The notes beneath the pieces were generated by a model that ran no database searches, was not told the DNA's origin, and saw nothing but the letters and a program-made list of their open reading frames with translations. A program made the translations under genes and the position numbers. Below are positions 13,201 through 28,200 of a stretch of DNA of 64,000 bases, one piece after another. Every line of letters starts with the position of its first letter. The first letter of the stretch is position 1. The DNA is from Marthasterias glacialis (taxonomy: Eukaryota > Echinodermata > Asteroidea > Forcipulatida > Asteriidae), in contig OU452231.1 of NCBI GenBank assembly GCA_911728455.2, positions 8,586,963-8,650,962 on the forward strand, written 5' to 3'.

Positions 13201-16200
13201 GACTCATGACATCAGACGCATAAGGTCTATAACTCACATGAGTAGTGAAAGACGGAACTTTTTTTTAAAAACAAATCTTGCAAAATGTTCCTGCCCCAGT
13301 TTTTTTCCCCAGGTGAATATTCTAAAACAACTTTCAGGCTGATTCAACCAACTATTATGGAAAGCTTAAAGATGTGATGTACAATCAGCCATCTTGGTTT
13401 TTTTTGTTTTTGTTTGTTTTTGTTTTTTTCCTCACATGCAAATTCATAGGAATTAAGCTGAGGCTTGAAGATCAAAATAAGTCATGTCAGAAGCCTTGAA
13501 TTGTGTGGATAATAGGAAGCAACTATTACTGTACACTTGCTGGTGTACTACCAAGATTAAATCTCTTATGGGAGGAATGTTGGTTCTGTACAGAGCCGTT
13601 GATGTGGTCTCAAAATCTTCAGGAGAATGAAGACTAGCAGAGCATACTGTTCAAACAACGACACCAGACCAACGTCTCTTTTCAGAGCCAACACTCCTCC
13701 CATACAAAATTTACACCCGGTTGTTGTACCCGCAAGTTTACTAGTTTAATAGTTACTTCCTGAGGGCACAACAGGTCTCAACATGCCTGAAAATTTACCC
13801 TGCACAGTGACAAACAGTCAATCTGACCCCTGAAATGGCCTAACCAAGATTTATCACGGGTGATGATGTCAGGTGAGTTGGGTCAAGACGAGAAAATGTC
13901 TGATTGATGAAGTCATCATTTAGATACTTACAGAGTTGAGAGTTTGGTCATGTTGGCAAACGCATTGTCTGGAAGCATCGTAATCAAATTGGTGCTCAGA
14001 TCCCTTCAAAAAAAGAACATAATTTGTGATTTATAAAAATAAAAACACATTAAAAACCAAACAAACTTGTTTTTTTTTTTTTCATAGAAGTTTTATTACA
14101 AGTTTGAATGGAAGATGGCAGTGGATAACAACAAATATATAGAGGATCACGAAATAAGAGTAAGGAAAACTATGGCTGGTTCTGGGAGGAATGTTTTATA
14201 AGTTCATCTATAAAAGGAAGAATTGAAATAAAGAATGTTCTATATTTTGGGATAAACAAAAACAAAATAACAACAAAATACAAGACTGATGTTTCTGAAA
14301 CAAGAACTCACACACCTCTGATTTGCAGACACGTTAACTTTAACCGTACTCAAGGGGAGTGGGTGTATTAGAAAAATAAAGTTTGTTTTTTAGATGAGTC
14401 ACATTGAACAGTGTGAATTACTTACAGTGTATGGAGACTCTTCTGGCCAGTCATTCCTTCAGGGATAGTAATTAGCTGGTTAGAATCCAAGTATCTGAAT
14501 ATCATGGAAATGGAAAGCAGTTTTTGGGGTAGGTCAGAAACGTTTTCCCTCGTCTTAGGATGGAGCATCGTCTTAAATTCTTAGCCTTATTCACTGTGAC
14601 ACTGACCCCATACCTCAAAAATCATTGCAGTCTTAAAGAAAAACATGTCACTGCATCTTGAGCAATATCTTATCTTGCACACATCAGACTTCCAGATTGG
14701 GTTTTGGAGATATTTTTACTTTTATGTAATCCTTAAGTTCAAAATCTTAGCTTCTGGTAATATGTTGATCTTGTATTGATTAGGTCAAGTCCTTAATACA
14801 CACTGTTGTTCTCAAATTCTGGTGTACTGAATCCCTGAGCAGTTTGTATGTTTGTATTCTTGAGCAAGACATTAACCGTAATTTGCTTCTCTTCACCCAG
14901 GTGTTTAAACAGCAATGTGTGAAGGAAGAGAGATGGTTGCATTTGAATTTAAATAGGTGATTTGGACACTTGAATAAATGAATAAGACATAGAATGGCTC
15001 AAAGCTTAGAGGGGGAATTATTTCACACCAGTGACATATTATTTAAATATACCTTATACTGACAAGAAACTTTGTAATTGCAACAACAACAAAAAAGGAA
15101 ACGGTCAAGCCCAGTAAATTTGTACACTGGTTTTTAGTTTTCTATGACACTCTATTTAAAGAAAAATGAAATCAGCTGATCAGCTAAAAAGATGCACACC
15201 TACTGACAATGACCAGGGGGATAAGTCCATCGAAAAAATTGTGCACCGCAATAAAACCCTCGACAACACCTGCAGCCCAAGACCAAAGCTGTGTATTAAG
15301 AGAGAGTAAAAGCCATTTCGTTCCAAAAAAACAGCATGTGCACACACAGGTTGCCAGACTAGACTGCACTTTGGGTTGTGCTACATTTGAACCGGAAATG
15401 GCATCCAGCAACCACGTGAACAAATAAAACTGGTCCCTCCGTGTCGCAACTCTCTAAATACACAGCTCTGCCCAAGATTTTATGCAAGCGCCCTCTATCG
15501 AGAAGATACTCACATCTCTGTGGCAGTCAGGGGTATGTTTCTCGGGGGTACAGTAAGTTCTTTACGGCTGCATCTGACTACCGTGCCACTACACGCACAC
15601 TCTCTGGGACAGGCAATAGATGGCAGGCAGCTGTTCAGGTTGTTCTCTATAGAAAAGAAAAACCACAGGGCTTGAATGTTTAACAGATGACAATTTTTTT
15701 TTGACGTCTCATGGAAGAAAATTACCCGGGTTTCTTGTTTGACATGTTCACTTGCCTGGTCCTGATTTTGAGAATGGTAGTGAAAAAACCTGAAAGATTG
15801 TTTCATGGTATGGGTCTTCTGCTGGTCATTTGTATGTGATCTACAGACTCTCCACACAAAAGCGACCAGGAAGATTGTGGATGTCAAACATTTTAAGAGA
15901 CTCCATCCTAGGCTGCCATAGCTAAGATCAAACACTTGAAAGGTTTTCTGCATCAAGCAAAACTGTCAGCCATTAGTCAGTCATTACAATTTGTGTATGG
16001 CCAAAACCACTCTTATTTATTTTACTTGATTTTACTCAATTTTGCAAGTTGCGTGTGCGAACACAGACTGTGTGGTAGAGAGCATATACTGTACATTACA
16101 GCATATACACGAGCGACGCATAACTTGAATGCTCACGAAATATGTAAGCAGAATTACGATTGGTGATCTATCTTCTTCAACCCTAAAAGTACAAGCCTTA

Positions 16201-19200
16201 ACAAGGTCCAATCAGAATACGCTTTAATTAGTTACACTAGAGCCTTCCTTAACAATACTTTTTAAGAAGGTCACACGGTGGCCCTGTTTGTATTTACAAT
16301 GAGTTTAAGAGACTCGGGTTGACTTTAAAAATGTGGTTTTACACACAAAATTGTGATAAATTCTGCTAAAACAACAATCAAAATCCGTTTCAAAAAATTG
16401 TTTCAGCCTTTGAGAAAGACTCTGCTAGGGTCGAAACGTGAGACCATTAACAATTTTTTGCAACAAAATGTTTAGTAAAATTTCAATATTTTATATCAGT
16501 GTGATGGAGAATTATGTTGTCTTCCTTATATTCTTTTAAGAAGTTAAAGTGTTGCTCCTCTTTTCAGTTGTGTACAAAAGAATGACATCGACGCTTGAAA
16601 AAGAGCGCTAACAAATTGAGATGGCCCTGTCAAAGCTAGTAAGAACATACTGTTAAAAATACCTGCCAAACCAAAAACCATTGTGACCTGATTCTCATGT
16701 CGTTGCAAGAATTGCAAAATCTTACCATCGCAAGTGAAGTCAGTCTTTTGCAAGCCTTCCAGGGGTACATCTCTGAGGTTCTCTGGTGACTGGCAGATGG
16801 GGTCACCTGTGACAACGTTCCGGGAGTTCAGCCATTCCGGTAACCAGGACATGTGACAGTTACAATTCAATGGGTTGCCCATTAGATTCCTAAATAGAAA
16901 CCAAAAATGAAAATTACATTTTTATAGGGATGTTTAAAAAATATCAGTATAAAAACAAAATGTTTAATGAAGAAATTTGCAGAGGCAAAGACCTTGATTA
17001 CAGGGAAAAGGCGCAAAGGCACGCAAAATAATTATAACATACTCTGTTTATTATTGTACATTAAAGGTAAAATATAGGATTGGTAAAGCTGATAGTACAG
17101 TGTTCTTACTTTTTGTGATTCAATACATACATGAAAAAAACCAAAAACATTTGGGCTCAATACGTCGTCCGGGTCAGGAGAAAATAGTGAAAACACATCG
17201 TCCATCATTTTGATTGTTACAATCGAAATTAAAATTTAGGTCTCCAAATTCTATATTTTCGACTTTGACAGTATTTCAGACAGAAATATTTCTATGGAAG
17301 ATTGGTACTGGTATGAACTTCATAATCAGTAAGCTTTCAGACTGATACTAATGAATACAAACCATGTATTCTACCTTTAAGTTACTTCAAAATGTTCAGT
17401 TTTCCTTAGGTTTCTTTTTTGTTTTCTTTAGATTTATACTGTTCATGCTTCTACATGTATCTCTACGTTGGGAATAAATTGTTTCACGGGTAATTAAGTC
17501 GGCTGTGATTCAAACATTCCACAAACTTGAAGCACCAATTCTGGAGGTTGTTCTTTAGCTAAAACTTACACTGTGGACAGCTCTTTCAGGCTATCAAAAG
17601 CTCCAGATGTTATGGTGCTGATGCCATTGTCATACAGAGCACTGAAAGAAACCAAAATAAGGAAAGAATGAGTACGAATTCGAAGCTTAGAATGCCATCC
17701 AATAAGGGTATTATAGGATGCCTCAAAAGCGAACTTAATCACTGTAGCTCGGAAGCCTGAGGAAACCTGTAGATAAGAATGCTTGCTATCTGAACCAGAA
17801 ACACCGGGGTAAACCCATACTCTTTCACGATAAGTGATCCGGGGTTCTTTTACGTGCACTACCCATCCTAGTACATGGGATCTATAGCTTAACTTCCCAT
17901 CCGAAGGACAAAGCACTTGATGGTGTCTTGATTAAGGACACAAGTGTCGCGACTGGCCAGGCCGGGATTCGAACCCACATTCTGTAAACTACAGAACTTA
18001 GACCACTCGGCCACGACACTCCACGATGCCTGTGGGGATTTTTCTGCAGAACTCGGGAAGTATACAGTGCTTATCACACATGGGTGTAGGATAAAAACAA
18101 AAATTAATGTTCTTATCCCCAATGCAATTATTACATCTATTAAAAAGTACCAGTATCCGCTGCTAGTTAGAGGATTTCTACTGGCCTCTTCTCACAGGGC
18201 TCGCCCGTTGGTCTAGTGGTTAAGACATCTGCTCTAGAATGCAGGTGTCGTGGGTTCGAATCCCGCCAAGTAGTATGCCCATGGATTTTGTATTCTCCGC
18301 AGGACTTGGGTGTTACATTTGGTGTTACATTAGGTCAAAAAGCCAGAACCAAAATTGAAAAATTGCTGGAAGTTCCTATTGATTTAAAATGACATCTGTC
18401 AGAGTGCAGAGTTTCAAACTTTGTTTATCGAAGTTCAATTCAGCTGAACCTACTTCATACCATTGTTCAAGTTTCATTATTTACAAATTTACAGACATTG
18501 ATACAGAAGTCACTACAGAGATATAAATAGCATGTGCTATTCCCGCCACCACAATTGTAGTGGTTTTGGACAAATGCTAAAACAGTCAGACCGATTCAAA
18601 CATTTCTGAATTTGACTCACAGAAGTCGCAGGGATTTCAGCCCAATGAAGGTTTCATTCCCGATACATGTAAGTCGGTTAGTCCGAAGATTCCTAAAAAA
18701 AAGAAAGAACATAAGTAATTAATGATAAATGGCACGGACAAATTAACTCGGGATGCTGCAGCGCGCCGTCAAAACAAATTCAGTCGGTATCTTCATTCGA
18801 GATGTAGAGATTACTCGATTAAATTAGGACTAACTTCACCATTCATCAAGCAGACAAGCATTTGTTTTAAAGGGAGTTGTACATCATTGGTAATATCATC
18901 CAATGGTTATTTTTAAGACTTACAGATACCTAGCCAGAAATCCATCTGAATCCATCGAAATGCATTGTTATTGACAGACATACAGCATAGCCATGGCCCA
19001 ATTTCATAAAGACGCTAAGCAGAACATTGTGCTAAGCAAACATTTTCTGCTTGGCAAAAAATAACAGGGAACCAGTCATCAACATATACAAGACACGTGG
19101 TATTTTCTCTGGTAACCTGTTTCTGCTGAGCACAAATCTTTCTAGGCTAGGCAATTTGTGTGCTTATTTTTATGAAATTAGGCTCAGGTATACGGCCAGG

Positions 19201-22200
19201 CATCACCAGTTCCTCCAGGTCCAAATGTTTGGCTATATACCTGTATCTCACCGCCACCATTTGTCAAGATCCCGTATACAATAGCAATAATATATGCTTA
19301 TTGTCATGGTACAAGAAGGGACCAGACTATAATGACCTTACAGCCTCGATTTGGTCATTATTGATTTGAATGGGAGAAAAACAAGATGGCAGCACAACCA
19401 TCAATGTCTAATGTTGGATGCTGATGGATTCAGGAAGCTTCTTGGTTAAGAAACCTGTTTTTTCTTCTTCAAAGTTTAGAAAATTACACAAGTATTAGTC
19501 CTCAGAAAGTCAGAGAAAAATGTTGGGATTAGTCGATAAGTATAAAATTTGTATGGCTCATGTTACTTGTTCAACAAAAATACAGACTCTAAATAATGTT
19601 TTCTTAAAGAGCCAACATTAGTGACCTTTTCAAAAGTGAGTACCTGAAATCTATAGGAAAAAATGTCTGTATTTGCCAATGATGTGTCTTCCACTTTAAA
19701 ACAACATTCCTTAACATATATGAACTCCTTCAGTAATGTCAAATGTTAGTTAGTGAGCTTGAACATTTCAGTCTTCACTGAAACAAGTCTTGCCTCCAAA
19801 TATGCAACAAGATGCAATCGGTAAAAAAACAAAAACATTGTGCTTGTGGTTTTCCTATGTAATGTTTCTAATTCATTTTTAGTTATTTTTTTTTATAGTT
19901 TCCCTTGTGGCTTATTGCTTGGCTTTTAATTATCAGATGTGATACATTAATAAGAAAATTCCACTGGAATTTTCTATTTATAAAATGAAATATTGATGAT
20001 TTCTTGTGTAAACTCAGTTGCCGCGTGGCTGAAGATTACTTGATTTTGATGGCATTAATCAATTAATACTGTACTTTATGGGAATTTAGAAACAAAACTA
20101 TCAACTCCATTCTCAGTTATTTGTTTTTAAATATTTCCAAAAGCCCATTCACAAAAGAAAAGAAAATCCAATCAGGAGGTGATGAGTAACAAAGTGTGTT
20201 TACATAATTGTATGCAAATTGGGTCTATAAAGAGATCACTTGTGACTTGTGCTTTTTAGTCACAAAACCAAGATTGATTAGCATAAGACAGAGAGTTATT
20301 AAGTTAAAAACCTCTTCTGCGACAAGAGGAACTGTTTGCAGACGAGAACAACCACTAGGAAAGGACGCCTGGGATGTCCAGACGCTAATTCATAGCGACC
20401 CATCATTGGCTAATCCATCGTGTCCAGGATGCAATTACGCTAAAATGGCAAGGATTACGTACTGTGCCGAAAACGAAATCTCCTTGCAAAACATGTTTTC
20501 ATGTCAGATTGTTCAACCTGGTTAAACCCATGAAACGCTGTGTCCTTCGTTAATTAGTATATACGGGCACACCTTTAAGTGTACAATATCAAGGGTACTG
20601 GAAGTTGTGAAGAAGAGAACTTCGGAAGGGTTTATAACCTTGATCCCTGTGAGATAAGTCTCAAAACCCAGGAAGGAAGGAAGTTGCTTTGACGGTGGGT
20701 TAGGAACTCGAGGAACTGTTAATTATCGTTTGATGAATCTGAACTTTCATACAAATCAAATGTTGACTTAAATTGTAATGACCGTCATGTGGGATACGTA
20801 CAGTTTGTTTTTCAGACTGTAGACAGAAATCATAATTACTGTCACTGTCTGCAGTGCAAATAAGCCGACGATTAGCTACAGCAATGCTGTCCTCAAGGAG
20901 AAGTATAAACTTTATCAGAATGAAACTTTTTCGATGTTATGAGATTATAGTATTAATCTTGCGAAGAAGTACTTTTTTTGGTTAAAGTTACGAAGACATC
21001 AAACTAATCTTTCATTTGATATTAAAGTGGGCGTTTGTTCTAGATTCATCATTTTCACAGACAAGAGCTAATTGAGTTTAATATTAATAATGAAAACTGC
21101 ACAAAATGGGATGTTAAAAATGTATCTTGATTGTATGAGAGTGATTAATTTGCATACTAAGTTTTGATTTGTATAAACTAATGCTTACTTTTGATTTGTA
21201 TAAATACCTAGTTTTGATTTGTAACTTCTTTGAAGCTTAAACTTTTGGGGTGAACAAAGAAAAATGGACTAGAACAGGATTTGAACCCTGCGACTTCCGG
21301 ATTAACGCGCTGGCGCTGTACCAACTGAGCTATCTAGCCCTATGATGGCGGTCTCCCTATTTTTCTGTGAAACCTATAGCATGAAATGGCAGCTGTTTAT
21401 AACAAACACATGGTTATCTGGGTACAATTGCAGATATGACCCAAATTTACTTTTTCCCGAACATATAATCTTGTCTACCATCTAACAAGAGTTACTGATA
21501 GAACCCCTCAAAATCAATTCCATCTCTGATGTGAAAAAGTACAAATTCCAGACTCTTGTTGTTTCTACATCTGAACAAGACATATATTTTTTCGTGACTG
21601 GAATAGGGGGAAGTGTTTGTTATCAGAACATAACTCAAGGCTGCCGACTGATATAAAAAAAATTCCAAGTTGAGTGACCGCTGAGTAAACGACAAGAGAT
21701 GAATAACTAGCAATCACTATAAGTAGGATTATGACAGAGTCCGTGAAAGAGATTTTCTGAATTGGGGTGCATTATGAAGGAAAATAGTTCAGAGATATTT
21801 TTTTTTTCGCTGAGTGAAAGCATACATGAAGCCTCTTATTCGTGCCGGGTGTGTTTTTGAGGAATGACGGATAAGAAAAGCTAATTGCCTGTTGGGATGG
21901 GGCGACGAGTGATTCTCAACTGATGAGAGATTCGTTCTCAAATGATTTAAATTTGCCATTTTTTAAATGTTTGATTGGTATTCCGTAGTTGTCTGGAGTT
22001 TTAAGTGAATGTTGTGTGTGAAATGAGACAAGTGAAAAATACAGGAGAATGTGGCTATTTGAAATGATTTCAAAACTATTGTATCACATACTGTGTTGTT
22101 TGATTTGTTGCTATAGAAGACTCCCTGTGGAATCTTTGTGCTTACTTTGATGAATAAACGTCTGCCATGTTTGGTTATCTCCCCCCAAAATTACTGTCAA

Positions 22201-25200
22201 GAGAGTTTTTTTTTTGTAAGGTTATGCTTTGAAATATATTCATTAGTCATAAAAAACAATTCAAAATGTCATTTCTCAAAGCAATGCAAACAAATTTCAT
22301 TCAGTAAAAGCATCCCACTTGTTGTCAAAGGGTAGGTATAGCACTAGTATGCGCAGATTTTTAAAAAACCGCTTTAAAAATCTAACATTTGTCGTTGTTT
22401 TACCAAACCCATACATGGGAGCCATACTAATAAGTTGTCAGTATTCCAAACCAAAATGCATTCATGCTTTCATAATATGAATGAACATCATACAACCCAA
22501 GCATTTTTAATACTCACGAATCAATGTTTGGGAAAATCGCCCGTATCACAGACATTTGCTTTGCATTCTCTTCATATTTAAAGTCCAAACAACTTCTAGA
22601 CTGTGTCTTGAGTGTTGAATACTAAGTTTAGAGTTAGAAATATTCTCCATCCTTGGGTCAAGATTAAAGGAAATTTTACTAAATATTGATTTATACTAGA
22701 CGTTCAAGTAGATTTTAGCTTAATATTGAAAATAAGCTATTTTGGCTGACAGTCTTTAGCCACAGTCCAACGAGAGTTAATTCAGGTTTTCAACACAAGT
22801 CACACTCAAATGAGACTTTTAAAGACTCAGGTCAGTCTCAAATAAGCAGGACTCAAGTCAACCACAATGTTTACATCAGAAGCTGAGTCAGGGTCTGAAG
22901 CCCTTTTCACACTACCGAGCCAATACCCAGGAAATAAAACCCCAGGAAATTCCTGGGGAATTAAAAACCCACCATCACCCAAGGTTCGTTTGACACTTGA
23001 TGTGATTCATGTCCTGGGAAAGATGAGCACTCAGTATGCTAACCCTGGGGTTATCTGGCTTGAACCTACTCCCAAACAGGGGTAGCTATTTCCCGGGAGA
23101 TGACTATTTCCTAGGAGTTTGCCAGGGGTGGCAATTCAAGTGTGAAAAGGGTCACCCAAACTTTCCCAGGAATTTCCCAGGAAAAACGTCAAGTGTAAAA
23201 GTGGCTATAAGTCAAGACTTGTCCAAGATGGCAGGCATTACCATGGTAGTAAAAAGATGAGTTACTTATCTATCTACTGATTACTTAATCACCCGATGAT
23301 CAATAATTATCTATTTTTGCATCCAATACATATGGGTTAGTAATAACCATGTCTAACCAGTTTCTATTTATTATAAGAATTAATTTCAAAAAACCTGGTG
23401 AATATGATCTAGGTTACATGATTAATTAATCGAATAAATACAATCGTGTAAGTTGAAGCATTTGATTTGACTGAAGAGAAAGGTACAACATTGTCACTGT
23501 AAGTATATAAATCCCCATTCAAATATTATTTGTTAAAAATATTCCATCACGTCATTTCCATTGGGTATAACTTTGGCCCATCAAATTACACTGTAGAAAA
23601 TGAAGTTGTTTCAGCAGAAAGCATAATGGGCCAATTTCATTTAGAGCCGTTTTAAGCACTATGACAAAACTAAGCACAAAAAAAAGAGAGAAAAAAAATG
23701 TTGATCATCCAAATTGTCAATGTAATTGTTAGGGCCCAATGGACCTCTTGCATATGACGCCACAAGCTCGAACAGCGCCCTCACTGAGGTAAAAAAGAAG
23801 CTCAGTCATTGGCTGAAAGTTGTGCGTGGCGCGTGTACACACATTTACTTTCTCATTGTTTGACCTCATCGATGGCGGCCTATGCAAAGCAGTAAAGCAT
23901 TACAAATCGCTTAGCAAAGAAAACTTTTGCTCGGCAGAAGCAGGTTATCAGCCAAAATATCAGGTAATGTAAACTGTTTGTGACTGGTTTCCTGTTGATT
24001 TGTGCTTAGCAGAAAAGTTTGCTACGCAATATTTTCTGCTTAAACCAGCAGCTCTAAGAAATTGGGGCCAGGACTCCAACTGTTCTCTGCCCAGCAAATT
24101 GTCTTATTCAGCAGTATGCTCATTTTAAACAGCTCTATGCAAATAAGACCAACATGGGCTCTCTGGTAAAAGTGTGGTACTCTCTTAGTGTGAAAGAGTA
24201 GAAATTTCACTCTCTCGCCCGAGTAGTGTCAGTTTGGCTCTTTTGAGAGGGAAACTCACTGTACATCACCCTTTTTAAGTGAAATTGGAGCGAACTTCGC
24301 TATGCTTCAAGTTGAAAATACCCGTCTTTCACTAGAAAAAAAAAGTTGTCCGCCATTTTGGGTCTTTGCAAGAATGGTATATGGCTAACAAAATGAGTGG
24401 TTTTTCAATCTTTTACATTTAAAGAGAACTCTATATACTCAAAATGTTATCAATGATGTACCTTTCGTTTAAATGTCATGAATTTTGATCCAAGTACCAA
24501 TCATCATATTATATAATCTTAAATAGTGATAAACCACAATCCTTTGAATGCAACTAACACCTACGCTGTTTTACCCTACCTTCCAAGCCATCCACCAAAA
24601 TATCAGACAGTTATCATGATACATTCATCTTATGTCATGTTCCCCATTTGGCAATAGCAATACTACTGTTTCTCATGAGAAACTACAAATGGGGCCAGAC
24701 TGGTTTCTCTTTCCAGCTTTGGATTGGTTACATTGACTTGGATGGGAAGAAAACAAGATGGCTGCTTTGTCATAAAGCTCTATAGACCTTTCTATTGTTG
24801 ATAAACAAACGGCGCTAGTTGGCATGGACGGCCAAATGTAGCAAAACATTCAACATTTTTTCAAACTTTCTATTTAAAGAAAATGCATCCCATTTTGTTG
24901 TTGTTTTGTTTCCAACAAACTCTAAACAATTGAATTGAAGTGAATATCTGTGAAACATTTGTGCAAAGTGTGACTATCTGTTTTTGCTTTGCATTGATGG
25001 CTCCCCGTAGTTTCTCCATCTTGGTTGGCAAAAACTCGGGCTGTGGCGTTGCAAAAGAAAGGTCTATCTTGACCCAATTCACCTCATGCCATCACCACAA
25101 TAAGTCTTGGCTCCACCGGTCTAGGAGTCAGTTTCCCTCTGTGGCATACCGTACAGTATGCATTTTTAGGCAACAGGCACTCCTTGACTTGCTCACCGGG

Positions 25201-28200
25201 GCCCAATTGTACGGCTCTGCTTCCCCAGGAATTCTGTGCTTACAGCCCACAGATTTATGTCCTTTACAGGGTGCCATAAACGCAGAATTCCGCAGTAAGC
25301 AGAGCCATGAAAATCCACCCTGCAGATCTTGACATACTATTTGACTCTGAAAATGGCATACTATGGGCAGGCAGTAGCCATGTGAAATATCAGTGCCAGA
25401 GGTCAATGCCCTTTTTCTAGATTCCACGTAAAGTATTGTCAAAAACTGCTCCCTGCTCTACCTTTAGTTTAAGAAGAGGAAGATGATCTGCTCCTTAAAG
25501 AAGCGGATAACGGTCAGAATCAAGCAATTAATGATGCTGGACAGTTTTATATTCAACTGCGTTTTCTTTTTTTGCAAACCTTTAGAGGCTTGAATCGTGA
25601 TATTTAGGTAAAAGACAGGTTCTTAAAAGGACATCTTGAGTGGTACTTTTGATTTTTTTTTTTTTTCATTTCGCAAGCCAATGTAACCAAGTCAAGGTTT
25701 GGAGGGTGAAATTTAGTCTGGTACAGTCTTCTTGTCTGATGAGAATCAGTGACCATTTTGCAATTGCAGTCAGGGAACATGACAAAAATGGCTGCAGCAT
25801 GATGCAGAGAGTTCAGTAATGTTCGCACTATTCCTTCCCAGATTGCTTTTCTAAATACAGAGCTGACTATTTTTTTGACTAGTCCCCGAGATCTAAATGG
25901 GTCGTCGAGTTGCCAGACAAAGTTCTGGATTCAACATGTCAAAGTTGCAAAAAACAGTAGCCAGTATTTCATTCATTGATTCCATCGAAGTTAATTTCCT
26001 TTTGTCACTCACTAACTCCAAGATTGACGATCCTACGGATTAGGTTTGTCCGAGTTTTAACATCACAGCATGCTGAGAGAGATCTCATGCAGGGGTATAC
26101 ACACAAGCAATTAAGTCCAAATCCATGGTATTCTACTGATGAGATTCTAAGTTCCTCCTACTTCCCACGAAGGTGCTGTCTCATGGTGTAACTAATTAAC
26201 GATTTGATGCATCATCAAATTGTTCCACTGCAAATGATCATGAGGCACACGCAAGCCCTCACTAGCTTTGGCTTCAATGTCTTGAACTCCCAGCGCCCGA
26301 GTTTCATAAACCAGTTGAAAGCATAACCAGATTTGACAAGCAGGGAGTTTTTGATATGCAAAAATAGGTTATCAGCCAACAACCCATGTAAAGCGCATTG
26401 CTCATAACTGGATCCCTGCTACTTTTTTCTTGGCAAATAAATCTACTGAGCAATCATCATTTTTCAGCTTTATAAAATTGGGCAAAGGTAAAAGCCAAAG
26501 GTAACTTTGATTAGTCATAGTTTGCTTCAAGATACCAGTTTTCAAAAGTATTTTTCTTCCTTTTGTTAAGCTATAAAATAAGCTTAAATCCTTCTATGCT
26601 TTTTGTACAATATAACATTTTTTATGTGAATGAGGTAATGTTCAGAATGGATGGCTTCGGCTGTGGCTAACGGTCAGATCACTGAAAAAGCCCCTTCTTC
26701 AATAATACAGCTAATGGCTATACAGCTGTAGCCAAAGTCACTTGATTTAGACAGGACCTAAGATTCTACAGTTTGTGACATAAAGCGTCATAAAGGATCA
26801 AAAACAATCCCAGACATTGTCATTTTAGTTAAATATTTTCTGACTTGACTCATCTAAACGCCTGCAGCATCCAATTTCATGGAGCAGCTTAGCGGAAATT
26901 AAGTGCTTAATGTATCATCTGCTAAGCAAAAGTTGTGCAACAAACTAGTCAAGATTGTTATACATTGCATTATACATTGGCTGGTAACCTATTCAAGCAA
27001 GATTTTTCAGTGCTACAACAAATTGCTGTGCTTGGTAGCTCTACAAATTTGCAGCCCCCCCCCCCCTCCCTTCTGAGAGCAGATATACTGAGACCATCGT
27101 CATTAATTTGATAATATTTGAAGATAAGGTTGGAGTTTTACCCTGGAATACCATGGATTCGACCGTCAAAATGCAAACAAGAAGAGCCAGCAGGCAGGCA
27201 CTGATGCTACATATAATGCCCATTCACACAGCAAAACAAAAAAAAATGAGGGAAGAGGAGTCGGGGTACAATACTTACAGAGTTCTCAGTTTTTTAAGTC
27301 CGGAGAAAAATCGTCCATGGACTTTGCTGAGCTTGTTGTTAGTAAGCAGCCTAGAGATAACGTTGCAAAGACAAAGAAAATACATACATGCAAGCACTGT
27401 ACACAAAACAGAGAGACATGGGCAGAGCTTAGGGTGGAGCTTAGTTGGGGGCGGAGTATAATTGGGGGAGGAGCTTTATCAGGGTTTGGAGTCGAGGCAG
27501 AGCTTTGGGAATATAAAGGGTCACATCAGACATATTTTTTTATAATCTATGCCAAGGCTTTTTAGAAAGAAACTTGCAATCCCAGTGTTACTGTTTAAAT
27601 GTCTTGACATGTTGAAATAATTATTATTGGCTCTTTGTAAAGTTATTTCAAACTTTTGAGTGACTTTGTTGAAGTGGCATAAACAAATTCAACAGTGTTC
27701 AAAATTCAACTGAGTAAGTTTTTGAGTAAGATAATAGGTTGTGTAATCAAGGCTTAAAAAGCCAGGACTGGACAAAATGTTGAGGGTAACCCCCCCCCCA
27801 AAAAAAAATCCTCCCCCACCGCACCCTTCACCCCAAGAGATTAACAACAATGACTTTCAGGTTTTGGGAACCTTATCAAGAGTTTGGATAACCAAACACT
27901 CTGAATTGAATGTTGTTCAAATTTTTCACAGTCTTGTCACAATTAGCAAATTGGAAACCATGATGAATAGGGACACCTGTTTGTGTGGAGTTTTCTTCTT
28001 CTTTTTTTTTCGTTGAAAGGCGGCATAACCATTGGAATTAATTGCCTTGGCATGGATTACTGCGTCTGACAGGATCAGCCATGGGCAAGCAGATTTGACA
28101 AGGAGCAACAGAAGGGGGGATGGTTTATAAAAGGGAGGGGGGAGAGGGGCGAGAAGGTGGGGAATATCAAGCATGCATGGATGTCATACTCTGAAGGTAC

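Larger units (their letters stand above)
12295..13931 (-). other. slit intron, 1.6 kb
   Basis: Contains a CACTG-ended MITE (12543-12715), a repeat with the CGCCCTCACTGAGG core (13105-13235, minus orientation) and a partial interspersed repeat at 13815-13890. A 103-codon frame at 12260-12571 overlaps the antisense of an LRR exon and is not considered a gene. Confidence 0.75.
17642..18620 (-). other. slit intron with two SINE copies
   Basis: A 979-bp intron, largely made of SINE-A (17775-18022, minus), a SINE-B tail piece (18058-18135) and a SINE-B head (18196-18320). Confidence 0.75.
18693..27278 (-). other. 8.6-kb slit intron within D3
   Basis: Contains many repeats listed separately (18994, 21240, 22903, 23628, 24179, 24690, 25198, 25650, 26295, 26869). 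Stretches such as 19420-21230, 21380-22890 and 25820-26290 are AT-rich with nothing recognised. The 105-codon frame at 20208-20525 has no known domain. A C run lies at 27055-27066. Confidence 0.75.

Noticed and set aside
20208-20525. 105-codon plus-strand frame with several cysteines
   Set aside because: No known pattern and no neighbouring exons; probably chance.
21270-21341. Functional tRNA gene
   Set aside because: The acceptor pairs, but the anticodon stem is poor and both flanks match other SINE-C copies, so it is a SINE head.
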